64,000 bases of DNA from Marinicella sediminis (GCF_002000055.1 NZ_MVBD01000002.1:434001-498000), one strand, 5' to 3'. Shown: positions 47,868-57,045, numbered from the stretch's first letter. Numbers and translations: made by a program. The notes: generated from the letters alone by a model not told the origin.

Positions 47868-47937
47868 AACACCGAACTTATTTATAAGCTATTGATGTTA
47901 AATAATATTAATTCTTGAAAAATAATTTAATTTGAAA

Positions 47938-47957
47938 TTACCACCGCTATTACCACC
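47938..47957. repeat. Probable integrase arm-type sites, distal end
   Basis: Two TTACCACC motifs at 47938-47945 and 47950-47957 (12 bp apart). The same motif occurs three times at the other end of the element, with one pair also 12 bp apart. Confidence 0.5.
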
Positions 47958-47998
47958 ATTTGCGATTACTCAAAGCGGTAAACAACCTTTATTGTTTC

Positions 47999-49153
47999 TT
48001 AAAATCCATTTGACCTTAAAAGCTCTAAATATCTATGCGATAATTTATGGCCATAGTTTGTATCGATCTGTAGCGCATAATTAATTAGCCCTCTGATATG
48101 GTCAATCAAAGCAAATATTGAATTAAACTGAATATGAATACGATGTGACTCTAATCCATATTTTTCAATACACCTCAAATGATTTTCAACTCTATTCTTG
48201 AATACCCTTGAAAGCCTCGGCGTATTTGAATTGACATTTAAACCTAATACTACCTTATGGGCTCCAGGAGGAACAATTTTAAGTTTGGTATGATTAGGGC
48301 TAAAACCATACTTTGACAAGTATGAATATAGTTCTTTGACAAAGGTTACAGCTTTTTCACGTGAGAAGTTTTTTTTGACGGTTGAAAATGTCATATCATC
48401 CGCATAACGTGTGTATTGCAAATCATTTTTTTTAGCAACCTCAAAAATGTGCTCATCATGCTTTTTAAAAACTAAATTTGAAAGCTGGGGACTTGTTGGT
48501 GCTCCTTGCGGAAGGTAACCAATAGTTTTTATTTCATCTTTCTTATAGGGCATCCCTTTGTCAGTATTAAACATTACCCATTTTTTATAATAGTGCTTTT
48601 TAATTTTCTTTTTGTGGTTTACGGTACATATTCTTGCAAGTTCAAAAGATATCAGCGGCTTGTAGCCTAACTCAACAAACACTTCATACACTTGTTTTTC
48701 AGTGATTGAGTCAAAAAACCTTTCGATATCTATTTTTATCAACCATTTTGATTCACAATGAATTGAGGCACAATCCAAAATAGACCCACCTGGATGAAAT
48801 GAAAAACACCTCCAATGCGGTTTCGAATTGTAAAGTATGCATTCATTTATCCAGCGTTGGACTCGTTTTATTTGGCTTCCAGGAGAGTGAATAAATCTAA
48901 AACCTCCGGATCTTTTAGGAATTTTATGAATATCGTAAAGATATTTAAAATCTGTACATTTTCTCTGAATAACTTTTCTTAAGTTATAAAAGTCTACATC
49001 TGAATTTTTGGCAAGGTGATTTAAACTAAATAATGGAGGAAAACCGCTTTTAATAAGTTCATAAGATTCGATCAAAAGACTCTCAATTTTTTCAATTGAG
49101 TAACCTAGACTTGCACCCTGATTTAAATAGGCATGACTAAGATTAATACCCAT
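47999..49153 (-). CDS. Retron-type reverse transcriptase
   Basis: 384 residues. RT motifs in order: FRFIHSPGSQIKRVQRWI, LIKIDIERFFDSI (motif A Asp), GYLPQGAPTSPQLSNLVF (about 214), TRYADDMTFS (about 250, YADD active site), and KVVLGLNVNSNTPRLSR, matching the retron V-T-G motif with Leu in place of Thr. No maturase or endonuclease domain follows, as in retrons and unlike group II intron RTs. AAAGG lies 8 bases before the ATG. A 245 bp structured stretch directly upstream fits an msr-msd, and the gene before that encodes a PRTase/winged-helix protein, an effector type described for one retron class (type III as I recall). Confidence 0.88.
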   Translation of the reverse strand: MGINLSHAYLNQGASLGYSIEKIESLLIESYELIKSGFPPLFSLNHLAKNSDVDFYNLRKVIQRKCTDFKYLYDIHKIPKRSGGFRFIHSPGSQIKRVQRWINECILYNSKPHWRCFSFHPGGSILDCASIHCESKWLIKIDIERFFDSITEKQVYEVFVELGYKPLISFELARICTVNHKKKIKKHYYKKWVMFNTDKGMPYKKDEIKTIGYLPQGAPTSPQLSNLVFKKHDEHIFEVAKKNDLQYTRYADDMTFSTVKKNFSREKAVTFVKELYSYLSKYGFSPNHTKLKIVPPGAHKVVLGLNVNSNTPRLSRVFKNRVENHLRCIEKYGLESHRIHIQFNSIFALIDHIRGLINYALQIDTNYGHKLSHRYLELLRSNGF

Positions 49154-49159
49154 TCACTC

Positions 49160-49390
49160 TACCTTTTATTGAAAATGTAGTGTTTCTTAACTGACTGAGG
49201 CCACGAAGAGCAAAGTTAAGAAAAACTGCATTTGTATTAAAGCCTAACCTCTTCCTAAAGTAGTTTTGAATCAAAACCACCCTGTAAACACAGTAAACCT
49301 GAAGTCTAAAGTGTTTACACAGAACATTATGCCTACGACAGCAAAATGCATAAAATGCTTTGCATTTTATTAACTCTAGAATGAACGAGA
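49160..49390 (-). ncRNA. Candidate retron msr-msd RNA
   Basis: Between the effector stop and the RT start no gene is supported, but four hairpins are packed in minus-strand order: 49350-49370 (9 bp, 3-base loop), 49283-49319 (TGTAAACAC/GTGTTTACA, 19-base loop), 49261-49279 (7 pairs, loop of five), and 49173-49233, a 19-pair stem with two mismatches and a 23-base loop. The last resembles a long msd hairpin and lies next to the RT, as expected. I could not define the a1/a2 pair or the branching G with certainty, so the ends are approximate. Confidence 0.55.
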
Positions 49391-49398
49391 TCATAACC

Positions 49399-50559
49399 CT
49401 AGTCATGACAAGATAAAGGGTAATAAAATTCATTGGTATAATCAACTTCTATCCTTCTTTTTTTCAAATACTTAAGCTCCTTATAACCCTCTTTAGTTAA
49501 TGAAAGATTTGAATCAATCAAGTTATTTCTTTGTAGGTTTTTTACTATTTCTCTTGTTTCTGAATACTCAGACTTTAGTACAAGGTATAGATCATCTTTA
49601 TCGATATTTTTATTCTTTTTTTCTAGTGACTTTAGAGTGTGTAGAAAAGAGTAGCGTAGAGAGTTTTTATTTCTTTTAATATTTGACTTAAAATTTCTAG
49701 AAACTAACTCTGGAACGGCTCTCCCAGGAAACAATGCCACCCAAGACTTAAGGTTTAATAAATGTTTTGTGTTTGGTAAATAGTTTTCATATGATTTCCA
49801 TAAAATTGCTGGTGTATTATTAGGAATACTATATTCAAAAAATGCTTTTCCGAAACACTTATCATAACCAAATATCATTGATTCACTTTTATCACTGTAT
49901 TTATATACTAAATTGTAATACTTTTTATATTTGTGATATTCCATATCATCAAAAGTCGGATAGCTATATAAACTCATGAGCTCAATCTTTTGTTTGTGCT
50001 TACTGATTGCATTTTCACCAGTTTTAGAACACATGTAAGCAAGATAAACTATCTTTACATAGTTACCTGAAACCCAACTATTAAGAGTTTTGTTAGCAAA
50101 TAAAGATTTTAGAAATTTTTTGCTAGTAGATCCAGATGCGACAACATCATCAACTAGTAGTATAGTTTTGACTGCTTCTTTTCTGATTTTATTGACTGTT
50201 ATTGACTTTTTTTCATAATCAAAACATCTACTTTTATGTGCTCTGTTTATTTGAGTTACCAAGTTTGAAATTAATGCTTCACTACCAGGTGAAACATTTG
50301 GTAGTAATATTGTGGCTCCATGGTTGTTATTATTTATTGAAAAAATTGCACCATAGCTTGGTTTAATGTCTCTAACAGGAATTAGAAGAAGATTATCTTT
50401 TGTTTTAGAAATGTAGTTTTCAATAAAAGACTTTAATTCTCTAATAATTTTTTGAGATTCAACATACTCAAATTCATTAAGAAAATCTTTAGCAACTTTT
50501 TTATCTGAATATTGAAATTGATTTAGCCACTCTAAGCTATATGGATTGTTTGAAAGCAT
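49399..50559 (-). CDS. PRTase-like protein with C-terminal winged helix (likely retron effector)
   Basis: 386 residues from the ATG at 50559 (a TTG 19 codons upstream is less likely). The PRPP-binding loop of phosphoribosyltransferases is clear: TILLVDDVVASGSTSKKFL (about 131-149). A C-terminal winged helix is suggested by LVLKSEYSETREIVKNLQRN and LSLTKEGYKELKYL (about 310-375). It has no nearby purine or pyrimidine salvage genes. Its place just upstream of a structured non-coding stretch and a retron RT suggests it is the toxic effector that the RT-msDNA complex holds in check (family knowledge plus inference). Confidence 0.75.
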   Translation of the reverse strand: MLSNNPYSLEWLNQFQYSDKKVAKDFLNEFEYVESQKIIRELKSFIENYISKTKDNLLLIPVRDIKPSYGAIFSINNNNHGATILLPNVSPGSEALISNLVTQINRAHKSRCFDYEKKSITVNKIRKEAVKTILLVDDVVASGSTSKKFLKSLFANKTLNSWVSGNYVKIVYLAYMCSKTGENAISKHKQKIELMSLYSYPTFDDMEYHKYKKYYNLVYKYSDKSESMIFGYDKCFGKAFFEYSIPNNTPAILWKSYENYLPNTKHLLNLKSWVALFPGRAVPELVSRNFKSNIKRNKNSLRYSFLHTLKSLEKKNKNIDKDDLYLVLKSEYSETREIVKNLQRNNLIDSNLSLTKEGYKELKYLKKRRIEVDYTNEFYYPLSCHD

Positions 50560-50672
50560 TATCTGCGTAAGTATTGATTTATATCCATTTAACCTTAGTT
50601 CGAAAAAACAACACAAGCAAGCATTACTTTCATGTACAACCGTGTTTTATCGACAAGCTGCAAAACAACAAT

Positions 50673-51758
50673 TCATTGACTCTTAAAATCAACTCCAAAG
50701 TGTCTATTTCTGTGACAATTTGGACATAAGGCCATAGCATTATCCACAGTGTCATCACCGCCTTCAGATAACTGAATAACATGATGAACCTCTAAGTATG
50801 GTGTATCGTCTTTAGATCTAATAAATGGAGCTTCTTCTATGCAGCCCTCACAAACTCCATTTGCTCTTTCTAATACTTCAGCTATTACATCGGGGTTTCG
50901 CTTATAACCTGAAACTATAATTGTTTGTTTACCAGGTTTCTTGGGGGCATTTTTTAATCTAGCTAGCCTATCTATCTTAGAGCTTTTACTTGCTTGCTTT
51001 ACTTTTGATTCTAGGTCCTCATTATATGCTTCTAAGGTAATCTCTGTTCTTTTGTCCTCTATATCAGCTTTCAACAATCTAAAATAAATCCCACCATTTA
51101 CATCATATTCAAAATTTTTATACTTAAAAATTCCTTGTAAGTAACAATTTGTGCCATCTTTAATATAAATATAAATAGGAGTGTTGTTTTCTTGTGAGTT
51201 TATAAAAGCTCTATTATGTTTCCAACTTAGATTTTTATCTGTGAAACTGTTGTTACTTGCTTTGAGGTAATGCTTCAGCTCAGTTCCTTCCTCTATCCAA
51301 GCATTCGGATATCCTGTATCATTACCTATTGTAACTTTAGAAAAAATAGCTTCGTAATTTGGTTCTTTCCCAACTAAATATATTCCTTGTCTAACATCAT
51401 ATGTACCAGCAAAGTTAGCTATATCATATGAAGAATAAGTTTCACCTATTACAAAGTCTGTGAGAACAGTGAAATCATTAACTTCATATTTGAATTTCTC
51501 CTTAAACCTTTCGAAAATTGATTCATGAGTTTCAAGTCCGTACTTACTCATTTCATCATACATTTCACGACCACCGCCGCCATGGAGGTTGTTACTAAAC
51601 CTGCTTAAATATTTGTATAAATCACCAACTTTTTTAAAGCTATTGATGATTACCTTTGTGCTTCTGACCTTAGACTTTATTTCCTTTGGTAATTTAGGGT
51701 GAGCTAAAGCGGGATCATGAACGCTGCCAGTAATATATTTTATTGCTTCATTAATCAT
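50673..51758 (-). CDS. HNH endonuclease with N-terminal recognition domain
   Basis: 361 residues. A C-terminal HNH domain of McrA type: CEGC (about 301), LEVHHVIQLSEGG (about 324) and NAMALCPNCHRNRHFG (about 342), giving zinc Cys pairs and the H-H, N, H catalytic pattern. The N-terminal 250 residues are not recognised; strands such as GIYLVGKE and TPIYIYIKDG suggest a compact beta domain that may read modified DNA, as in type IV restriction enzymes (inference). It lies between the SIR2 pair and the retron-like unit with gaps over 100 bp on both sides, so it may be independent. Confidence 0.82.
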   Translation of the reverse strand: MINEAIKYITGSVHDPALAHPKLPKEIKSKVRSTKVIINSFKKVGDLYKYLSRFSNNLHGGGGREMYDEMSKYGLETHESIFERFKEKFKYEVNDFTVLTDFVIGETYSSYDIANFAGTYDVRQGIYLVGKEPNYEAIFSKVTIGNDTGYPNAWIEEGTELKHYLKASNNSFTDKNLSWKHNRAFINSQENNTPIYIYIKDGTNCYLQGIFKYKNFEYDVNGGIYFRLLKADIEDKRTEITLEAYNEDLESKVKQASKSSKIDRLARLKNAPKKPGKQTIIVSGYKRNPDVIAEVLERANGVCEGCIEEAPFIRSKDDTPYLEVHHVIQLSEGGDDTVDNAMALCPNCHRNRHFGVDFKSQ

Positions 51759-51885
51759 TTATAGCTTCCAGTTACTTAAAAAATGCTTGTTTTATTTGAT
51801 CTCACTAAAAGATTTTTTTACTAAGTCTTTTTAAATGCAAACTCTTGAATCTTTACCGTTATAAAAAAATAGTAATTTGTCCATA

Positions 51886-54699
51886 CTATTCTTCTAATAC
51901 TGACTTCAACCACTCTTGAGGGGCATATGAATTGAATTTCATGTATTCTCCTACAATATCTTTTACTTTTCTCTCTAAATTAGAATTAATTAAATTTCTA
52001 AATGCAGCTTTGAAAGAGTCTTCAGGATAAGGGTAACCTGGGTTTATTTTGAACATCTCCATCCAGATCTCGACAACTTCTTTCTGATGTGTATTACTCC
52101 AAATTTCTATAGCTTCAATCGCCTCATTTGAATTATGGTCTGCTTCAACATAGGGTATAACTTCTTTGATCCAACTTATTGATTGTTCGTTTAAATCATC
52201 TATTAATATAAACCAGTGAGCTAAATAAGATGCCAATCTTTTACCATCCAATGTATCAAAATCAATTCGTTCTAGTATTTTAGGAAATAGCTCCAAAACT
52301 TTTGTTTTGATTTTATTATCATATTTAAGTCCGTATCTGAAAAACCAAATCATTTGTCTAAGCTCATCTGGCTTTCTTCGATTTAAAAGTCTAGCAATTA
52401 AGCTGTCTTTGTCATCAACACTTTCCTTATCCCAAAGATATAAAAAAACACCATAATCAACAAATCTTTTTTCAGTTCTAATATTTTGAGTGTCGTCGAG
52501 TACCTGTTCATATATTCCTTTTTCTTTAAAAAACTCTAAAACAATTTCACTAGGACGATTGTTGTATGACAACCCATTTAAAGCACATACCCACTGAACT
52601 GAGTTTGAAGGGTTAAAGAATGATCTAAAGTTATGCTCTATCCACTTTTTCGATAAAAAAAACATATTATTTAAATATAATGGAATAAGAGTATAAAACT
52701 CTAAATTTTCTTGTTTATCTAACTCATTATTAAATATTGGTTCAAACTCTTCCCAAACTTGTAAATGTGATCCATTTTCACTATCTTTATATCTAGACAC
52801 ATACAAAGCCAAAGTAACTACTGCCTGTATTGCATGTCCATAAGGTGAGTTTATTGCTGATGAAACTGCATCTCTAATTTCTCCAAAATCAGAATATGAT
52901 GTGGTTTCAATAATCTTTTTTAAAAAAACCAGAATATTTTTATATTTAGATATGGGTAAATTTCTTTTATCACCATCTTTTTTTGAACCATTTTCAATAA
53001 GTCTACAAACAGAACTTATTAGCCAAAACCGATTTCCAATGAATGCATCACTTTTATCATGAGTAGATTCCCAAAACTCATTCGAAGAAATGATATCTGA
53101 TATAAATGTAATTAGAGCTGGCCATGCTTCAGTCCAATTAAATTGTTGATATTCATTTTCTTCTCTCCAAATTTGATTATAAGAATCGATTAACTCGTAA
53201 AGAAAACAAATATTCAAATTTTTATATTTATCCAGATGAAGAAATAACTGATTACCTTCCTTTTCTTCTAAAAGAACGAAAGACTTGAAGACTTTTACTA
53301 ATCCTTCAATATCAAAGTCACTAGCAATACTCTCTTCATTTACATACTTGTTTAAAGTAATAATTAAATTTGAAACATTACCTATTTCTTTGAGCTCTTC
53401 GATAGATAATGGAGAACTATCCTTTTCATCTATCCATTCAGCTGATGTTCTAAAAGTTGATAACCCAGGGTGCTCTGGTTCAAATTGAATTAATTTAACT
53501 AATTGATCGTATTTATTTGAAGCATCTAAATCTATATCCTTTATGGCAGCCAACCATTCAGCTTGTTCATGCAGCCCTGGCTCGTCAGTATTTTTATAAT
53601 GCTTAATTTGAGAAACCAATTCAAAAAAATTGAGTTTTTGAATATTTGAAAATTCAGCGAAATTATTTTTTATTAACTCCCAAAATTCATGCTTTAAATT
53701 CAAGCTGAAAGACTTCTCATTCAGTAGTTTATTAAAAAGTGTATTTTTGTATTCTTGAAAATTTTGATTAATTGTATAAATTGCAATTCGCTTATTTATA
53801 TTAAGATCAGATTTAAGAATTGACTCAATTAATTTTTTTGCTGACCCTGGCCAGTATTTCTCACATGCAATAATCGATTCACGAAATGCGACAATAAAAA
53901 AATCTTCTGTATCACTAGAAGAATTGTTTTGCTCATGATCTTCTATAGTTATTCGCCAAATGTAGGAGAAGTCATCACCTCCTCGTTTAGTTATTGCCTG
54001 AGTAAGAAGAATATGGAATAACTTTACTGCATCAATTCCAATTTTTTTACCAGATTCATAAGCAATATTTTCAATTTTATTTGTATATTTAAATGATTGA
54101 GCCCTAAAAACCAATTCATTGTGAGATAACTTAATTTCCCGCTCTTCGACTACTTGAAATTTAAAAAGAATTTCTATCAATCGAATACATTTGTCTTTAT
54201 TTTCAACATCATAGTCATCAAGCCAATGTATGAGTAAATTAGAAAGTTCATCTATAATTAGACTCCTTTCAAATCGATTATCCAACCATGAGTCGAACAT
54301 CTCAACATCTTCATTTGTAATTAGTTCTGTAGGAATATATCGAAGAGCTTCACTTAATTTCCACCAGACTCTACCATTGCATAGATTGTCACCTTTAAAA
54401 ACAATAAAGTATTCTCGAAATAGGGCTAAATATTTGTTAGCAAACTTATAATTTTTTTCAGCAGCAATCCTCTTTGAAGACTCAACTAAATAATTCAATA
54501 CTGGCCAAACAGGAATTTGATAGTCACCTCCTTCAAGTTTTTTAGGATGTGGAATCTCAGTCGGGTCTAAAAAACCATTTGCTTTTAATGTGTCGAACCA
54601 CTTTAGTGACTTTATTTTGTTAAAAAAGTAACCTCTCAACTCAGGTTTTTCTTTTACCCTAGTCAATAAATCAAGTTCTTCTTGAGTTAAACTATTCAT
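51886..54699 (-). CDS. Large helical protein coupled to a SIR2-like gene
   Basis: 937 residues, AT-rich, no signal peptide, dominated by amphipathic helices with repeating W and L positions like HEAT/ARM-type repeats. No P-loop, nuclease or protease motif is seen. The ATG overlaps the SIR2 stop by 8 bases (ATGAATAG), so it is translated together with it. Fused SIR2-DUF4020-type proteins of about 1250 residues exist, and the summed length here (314 + 937) is the same, so this may be the split form; homology to DUF4020 is unproven. It probably senses phage or controls the SIR2 subunit (inference). Confidence 0.78.
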   Translation of the reverse strand: MNSLTQEELDLLTRVKEKPELRGYFFNKIKSLKWFDTLKANGFLDPTEIPHPKKLEGGDYQIPVWPVLNYLVESSKRIAAEKNYKFANKYLALFREYFIVFKGDNLCNGRVWWKLSEALRYIPTELITNEDVEMFDSWLDNRFERSLIIDELSNLLIHWLDDYDVENKDKCIRLIEILFKFQVVEEREIKLSHNELVFRAQSFKYTNKIENIAYESGKKIGIDAVKLFHILLTQAITKRGGDDFSYIWRITIEDHEQNNSSSDTEDFFIVAFRESIIACEKYWPGSAKKLIESILKSDLNINKRIAIYTINQNFQEYKNTLFNKLLNEKSFSLNLKHEFWELIKNNFAEFSNIQKLNFFELVSQIKHYKNTDEPGLHEQAEWLAAIKDIDLDASNKYDQLVKLIQFEPEHPGLSTFRTSAEWIDEKDSSPLSIEELKEIGNVSNLIITLNKYVNEESIASDFDIEGLVKVFKSFVLLEEKEGNQLFLHLDKYKNLNICFLYELIDSYNQIWREENEYQQFNWTEAWPALITFISDIISSNEFWESTHDKSDAFIGNRFWLISSVCRLIENGSKKDGDKRNLPISKYKNILVFLKKIIETTSYSDFGEIRDAVSSAINSPYGHAIQAVVTLALYVSRYKDSENGSHLQVWEEFEPIFNNELDKQENLEFYTLIPLYLNNMFFLSKKWIEHNFRSFFNPSNSVQWVCALNGLSYNNRPSEIVLEFFKEKGIYEQVLDDTQNIRTEKRFVDYGVFLYLWDKESVDDKDSLIARLLNRRKPDELRQMIWFFRYGLKYDNKIKTKVLELFPKILERIDFDTLDGKRLASYLAHWFILIDDLNEQSISWIKEVIPYVEADHNSNEAIEAIEIWSNTHQKEVVEIWMEMFKINPGYPYPEDSFKAAFRNLINSNLERKVKDIVGEYMKFNSYAPQEWLKSVLEE

Positions 54700-55636
54700 C
54701 AACAACTACTCTATCTATCTCTGCTATATCATCAATAGTTGGAGGAGGTAGAACTTCAATTTGTTCTGACCAATCCTTTATTATTTTTTCAAGCTGACAA
54801 TAGTCCTCCTTGTCTTTTGAAAACCCTTTGAGGTTAACACCAAAAGATTTCCTGTAGTAAGTGACTAATTTTTCATATAAGGGCTGTTCACTTTCAAAAT
54901 ACCCCTGAAGTAAAAATCGTTTCAGTCCATTAGTATCTTTGCCTTCTTCTCTAGCATTACCTCTTCTTAAAATGTGTTCTAAAATTTCAGCCTCTTCTAA
55001 ACTATACCCAACGAATAACACTGTATATTCCTTAAAAAGTTTTGCTAAGAAATTGATAACATTCGGATGGTCATAATGAGCAAGGTATTGACGTGTGGTG
55101 ACAATCATTTCGTTAGGATTTAACATGTCTCCGTGTAAGTGAATAACCGTACCTGGGTTCTTAAGTAATGCTGTATTAAAATCATTTGGGTCACTAATCC
55201 TATCCACTGTCTGAATAGCTTGATCAGATGAAGGGGAGCTGTTTTGTGGATTCAATTCATGGTCATAATTTGTAGTTACATATACAGATCCAATCGAATT
55301 TAAGTACCTGTAGATATTACTATCTTTAGTTCTAACTAGGTATTGAGGTAAATCTAAATCTATTTTTTTATCTGCTAGTGTATATGCTATAGATAATTGC
55401 TTTTTAGCGTCTAAGTTTTTGAGTTGATTAAGTTCAGCATAATCAATTTCCCCCTCAAGTCTTAAACATTTTAAAACTTTTTCAGCCAACTCATTCCATG
55501 ATGGCATCCCTAGCAACATTGAAGCACCGGCTCCAACAAATAATACCAATTTACCATTTTCAGCAGCTTTTTTAACTTCAAATGGTAACTCTGGAATTGG
55601 TGTTATTTTATCGTCCTTTTTTTCTGGATCATCCAT
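54692..55636 (-). CDS. SIR2-like protein, probable NAD-degrading effector
   Basis: 314 residues. SIR2-type NAD-binding motifs: KLVLFVGAGASMLLGMPSW (about 30-48), YVTTNYDHELN (about 123), VIHLHGDM (His, about 168) and VLFVGYSLEEAE (about 206). There is no zinc Cys4 cluster, as in defence SIR2 domains and unlike deacylase sirtuins. Such domains cleave NAD during phage infection in DSR, Thoeris, SIR2-HerA and short-Argonaute systems. Start at ATG; a TTG three codons earlier is possible. It overlaps the 937-residue partner. Confidence 0.85.
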   Translation of the reverse strand: MDDPEKKDDKITPIPELPFEVKKAAENGKLVLFVGAGASMLLGMPSWNELAEKVLKCLRLEGEIDYAELNQLKNLDAKKQLSIAYTLADKKIDLDLPQYLVRTKDSNIYRYLNSIGSVYVTTNYDHELNPQNSSPSSDQAIQTVDRISDPNDFNTALLKNPGTVIHLHGDMLNPNEMIVTTRQYLAHYDHPNVINFLAKLFKEYTVLFVGYSLEEAEILEHILRRGNAREEGKDTNGLKRFLLQGYFESEQPLYEKLVTYYRKSFGVNLKGFSKDKEDYCQLEKIIKDWSEQIEVLPPPTIDDIAEIDRVVVDE

Positions 55637-55860
55637 TTGGCTCAAAAATTTTTATTTAGTTTTTTTAAATTATTGCACATATATGTCTATCATACCTTAT
55701 TAAACTATAATTTTTAGCTAGAAATATGAGTCACAATTTTATAGTTTTAAATTTGGCCACTTGAAAATAAAAAAGTCATAATAAACTTGTTTAATAATTA
55801 TATCTCTTTTATGTCATATAACGTTGATAGTAAAAGATTTATATGACCTAAATCGTATAT

Positions 55861-55992
55861 TTTATTTCATCTTCTATTATGTTGTTGCCCTATAGGTACT
55901 TTTGTATCTAGCTCAATCTTGCGATCACTTGCACCCGTAAAACATTAAAACTCCAGAAGAACCTTTGATTTATGAAAAAGGAGTAGTGATTG
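55861..55992. repeat. 132 bp direct repeat, copy 1
   Basis: Aligns almost without gaps with 56154-56284 at roughly 75-80 percent identity by eye. The best-conserved core is GCGATCACTTGCACCCGTAA (55921-55940), followed by AGAAGAACCTTT. Both copies are preceded by ATATAACGTT. It lies 225 bp upstream of the SIR2 start. Confidence 0.8.
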
Positions 55993-56153
55993 TTGGAAGT
56001 AAAGTGATTATCACCCAATTATATTTTTTTAAAACTAGTAAAACAATTCACTTTAAATAAGTATGAAGTCAATTTAAAACCATGTTTAAATCACCTAAAG
56101 TAATTAGCCTATATAACTGAAATAAAAGATAAATATAACGTTTAACTCATGGA

Positions 56154-56284
56154 TTTATTTTAATTTCTATTATGATGATGACCTATAGTAAATTTGGTTT
56201 CTAGCGCTATCCTGCGATCACTTGCACCCGTAAAATATTAAAATCGTAGAAGAACCTTTAATTTCTGTGAGAGGGGAATGATTG
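56154..56284. repeat. 132 bp direct repeat, copy 2
   Basis: Second copy, 293 bp from the first and in the same direction. The core GCGATCACTTGCACCCGTAA (56214-56233) is identical to copy 1, while flanks have drifted. A GC-rich hairpin follows 12 bp later; copy 1 has a weaker hairpin (GTGA-TTA-TCAC) at about the same place. Confidence 0.8.
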
Positions 56285-56515
56285 TTTTTTTGGGAGGGAG
56301 GTAGTTAAACCTCCCCATAGTTATAACATGGTTGTTTTGACCTTACTATTTGACCCCATAGGTCAATTCTTTTGATTCAAACTTGCCATTAATACTTTTA
56401 TTTATTCTCACTCTAAATACTGGTATATCTAGTTTTTAGCACCGCTATTTAACTATTTTAAATAGGTTAGATAACGATGGGTTGTGATAAGTAAAGTTTA
56501 TAATATTGAATGAAT

Positions 56516-57007
56516 CTAATTTTCTAGCAATTCATCTACAACTGAATATTGCATTTGTTCTGGCAGTTTATCGCCTTCAAAGTCTTTCTTTACAGTTCTG
56601 ACCTTAACCTTAATGACTATTCCATTTAGGTTTTGCATCGGAACCCTGTCTGTCCTGAGTCTTTTGATTTTGGGAAAAACTTTGTACCAATGTTTGAGGA
56701 AAGATCCAGAGCATTTAGCTATGAATTTGCCTTTAATTTTTGGCTTACCATTGAGTTTTTTTACATAGTAGAACTTTCGGAATGTCTTTCCAAAATGCTC
56801 ACCACATTCAGTGATGGTGAAATATAAGATTAATCTAGGTAGTCCAAAACTGATTGTAGTTTCCCAGGTGTTCAAAGTAGCTTCATAAACACCTTCTTTG
56901 ATCAAGTGAGTTTCATCAATTGCTGATAAATTTGATTTAAATGGAATAACATTCTTGATTGGACTGCTATGTGATTCGTTGTTATAATTGTTGTTGGTTG
57001 AATTCAT
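56516..57007 (-). CDS. Unknown element-encoded protein
   Basis: 163 residues, Asn-rich N-terminus (MNSTNNNYNNESHSSPIKN), then a basic beta-rich body (SFGLPRLILYFTITECGEHF, FGKTFRKFYYVKKLNGKPK). No family recognised with confidence. GGAGAA lies before the ATG. Proteins of this size often sit near alpA and an integrase in satellite-type islands, where some bind DNA. Function unknown. Confidence 0.65.
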   Translation of the reverse strand: MNSTNNNYNNESHSSPIKNVIPFKSNLSAIDETHLIKEGVYEATLNTWETTISFGLPRLILYFTITECGEHFGKTFRKFYYVKKLNGKPKIKGKFIAKCSGSFLKHWYKVFPKIKRLRTDRVPMQNLNGIVIKVKVRTVKKDFEGDKLPEQMQYSVVDELLEN

Positions 57008-57045
57008 ATGAATTTCTCCTGTATTGTTGCCTTAAGTGGCGAATT

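Larger units (their letters stand above)
55646..56515. other. Gene-free 870 bp stretch with two long direct repeats
   Basis: Very AT-rich, no coding region I can support in any frame. It holds two ~132 bp repeat copies (listed separately), a 7 bp inverted repeat GTCATAT/ATATGAC just upstream of copy 1, a hairpin at 56296-56315 (GGGAGGT/ACCTCCC) after copy 2, and a terminator-like plus-strand hairpin TTGACC-CCATA-GGTCAA at 56350-56366 followed by TTCTTTT. The SIR2 promoter must lie at its lower end. Tandem non-coding RNAs, or operator arrays, are both possible. Confidence 0.6.

Noticed and set aside
49143-49445. A 100-codon reading frame between the PRTase gene and the RT
   Set aside because: It runs through strong inverted repeats, overlaps both neighbours' ends, has no Shine-Dalgarno and no recognisable protein features; a non-coding RNA explains the stretch better.
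55978-56305. Tiny reading frames starting after G-rich sequences at the end of each long repeat
   Set aside because: The spacing from the G-rich box to GTG/ATG is only 1-2 bases, and the two frames differ completely in length and sequence (about 24 and 8 codons).
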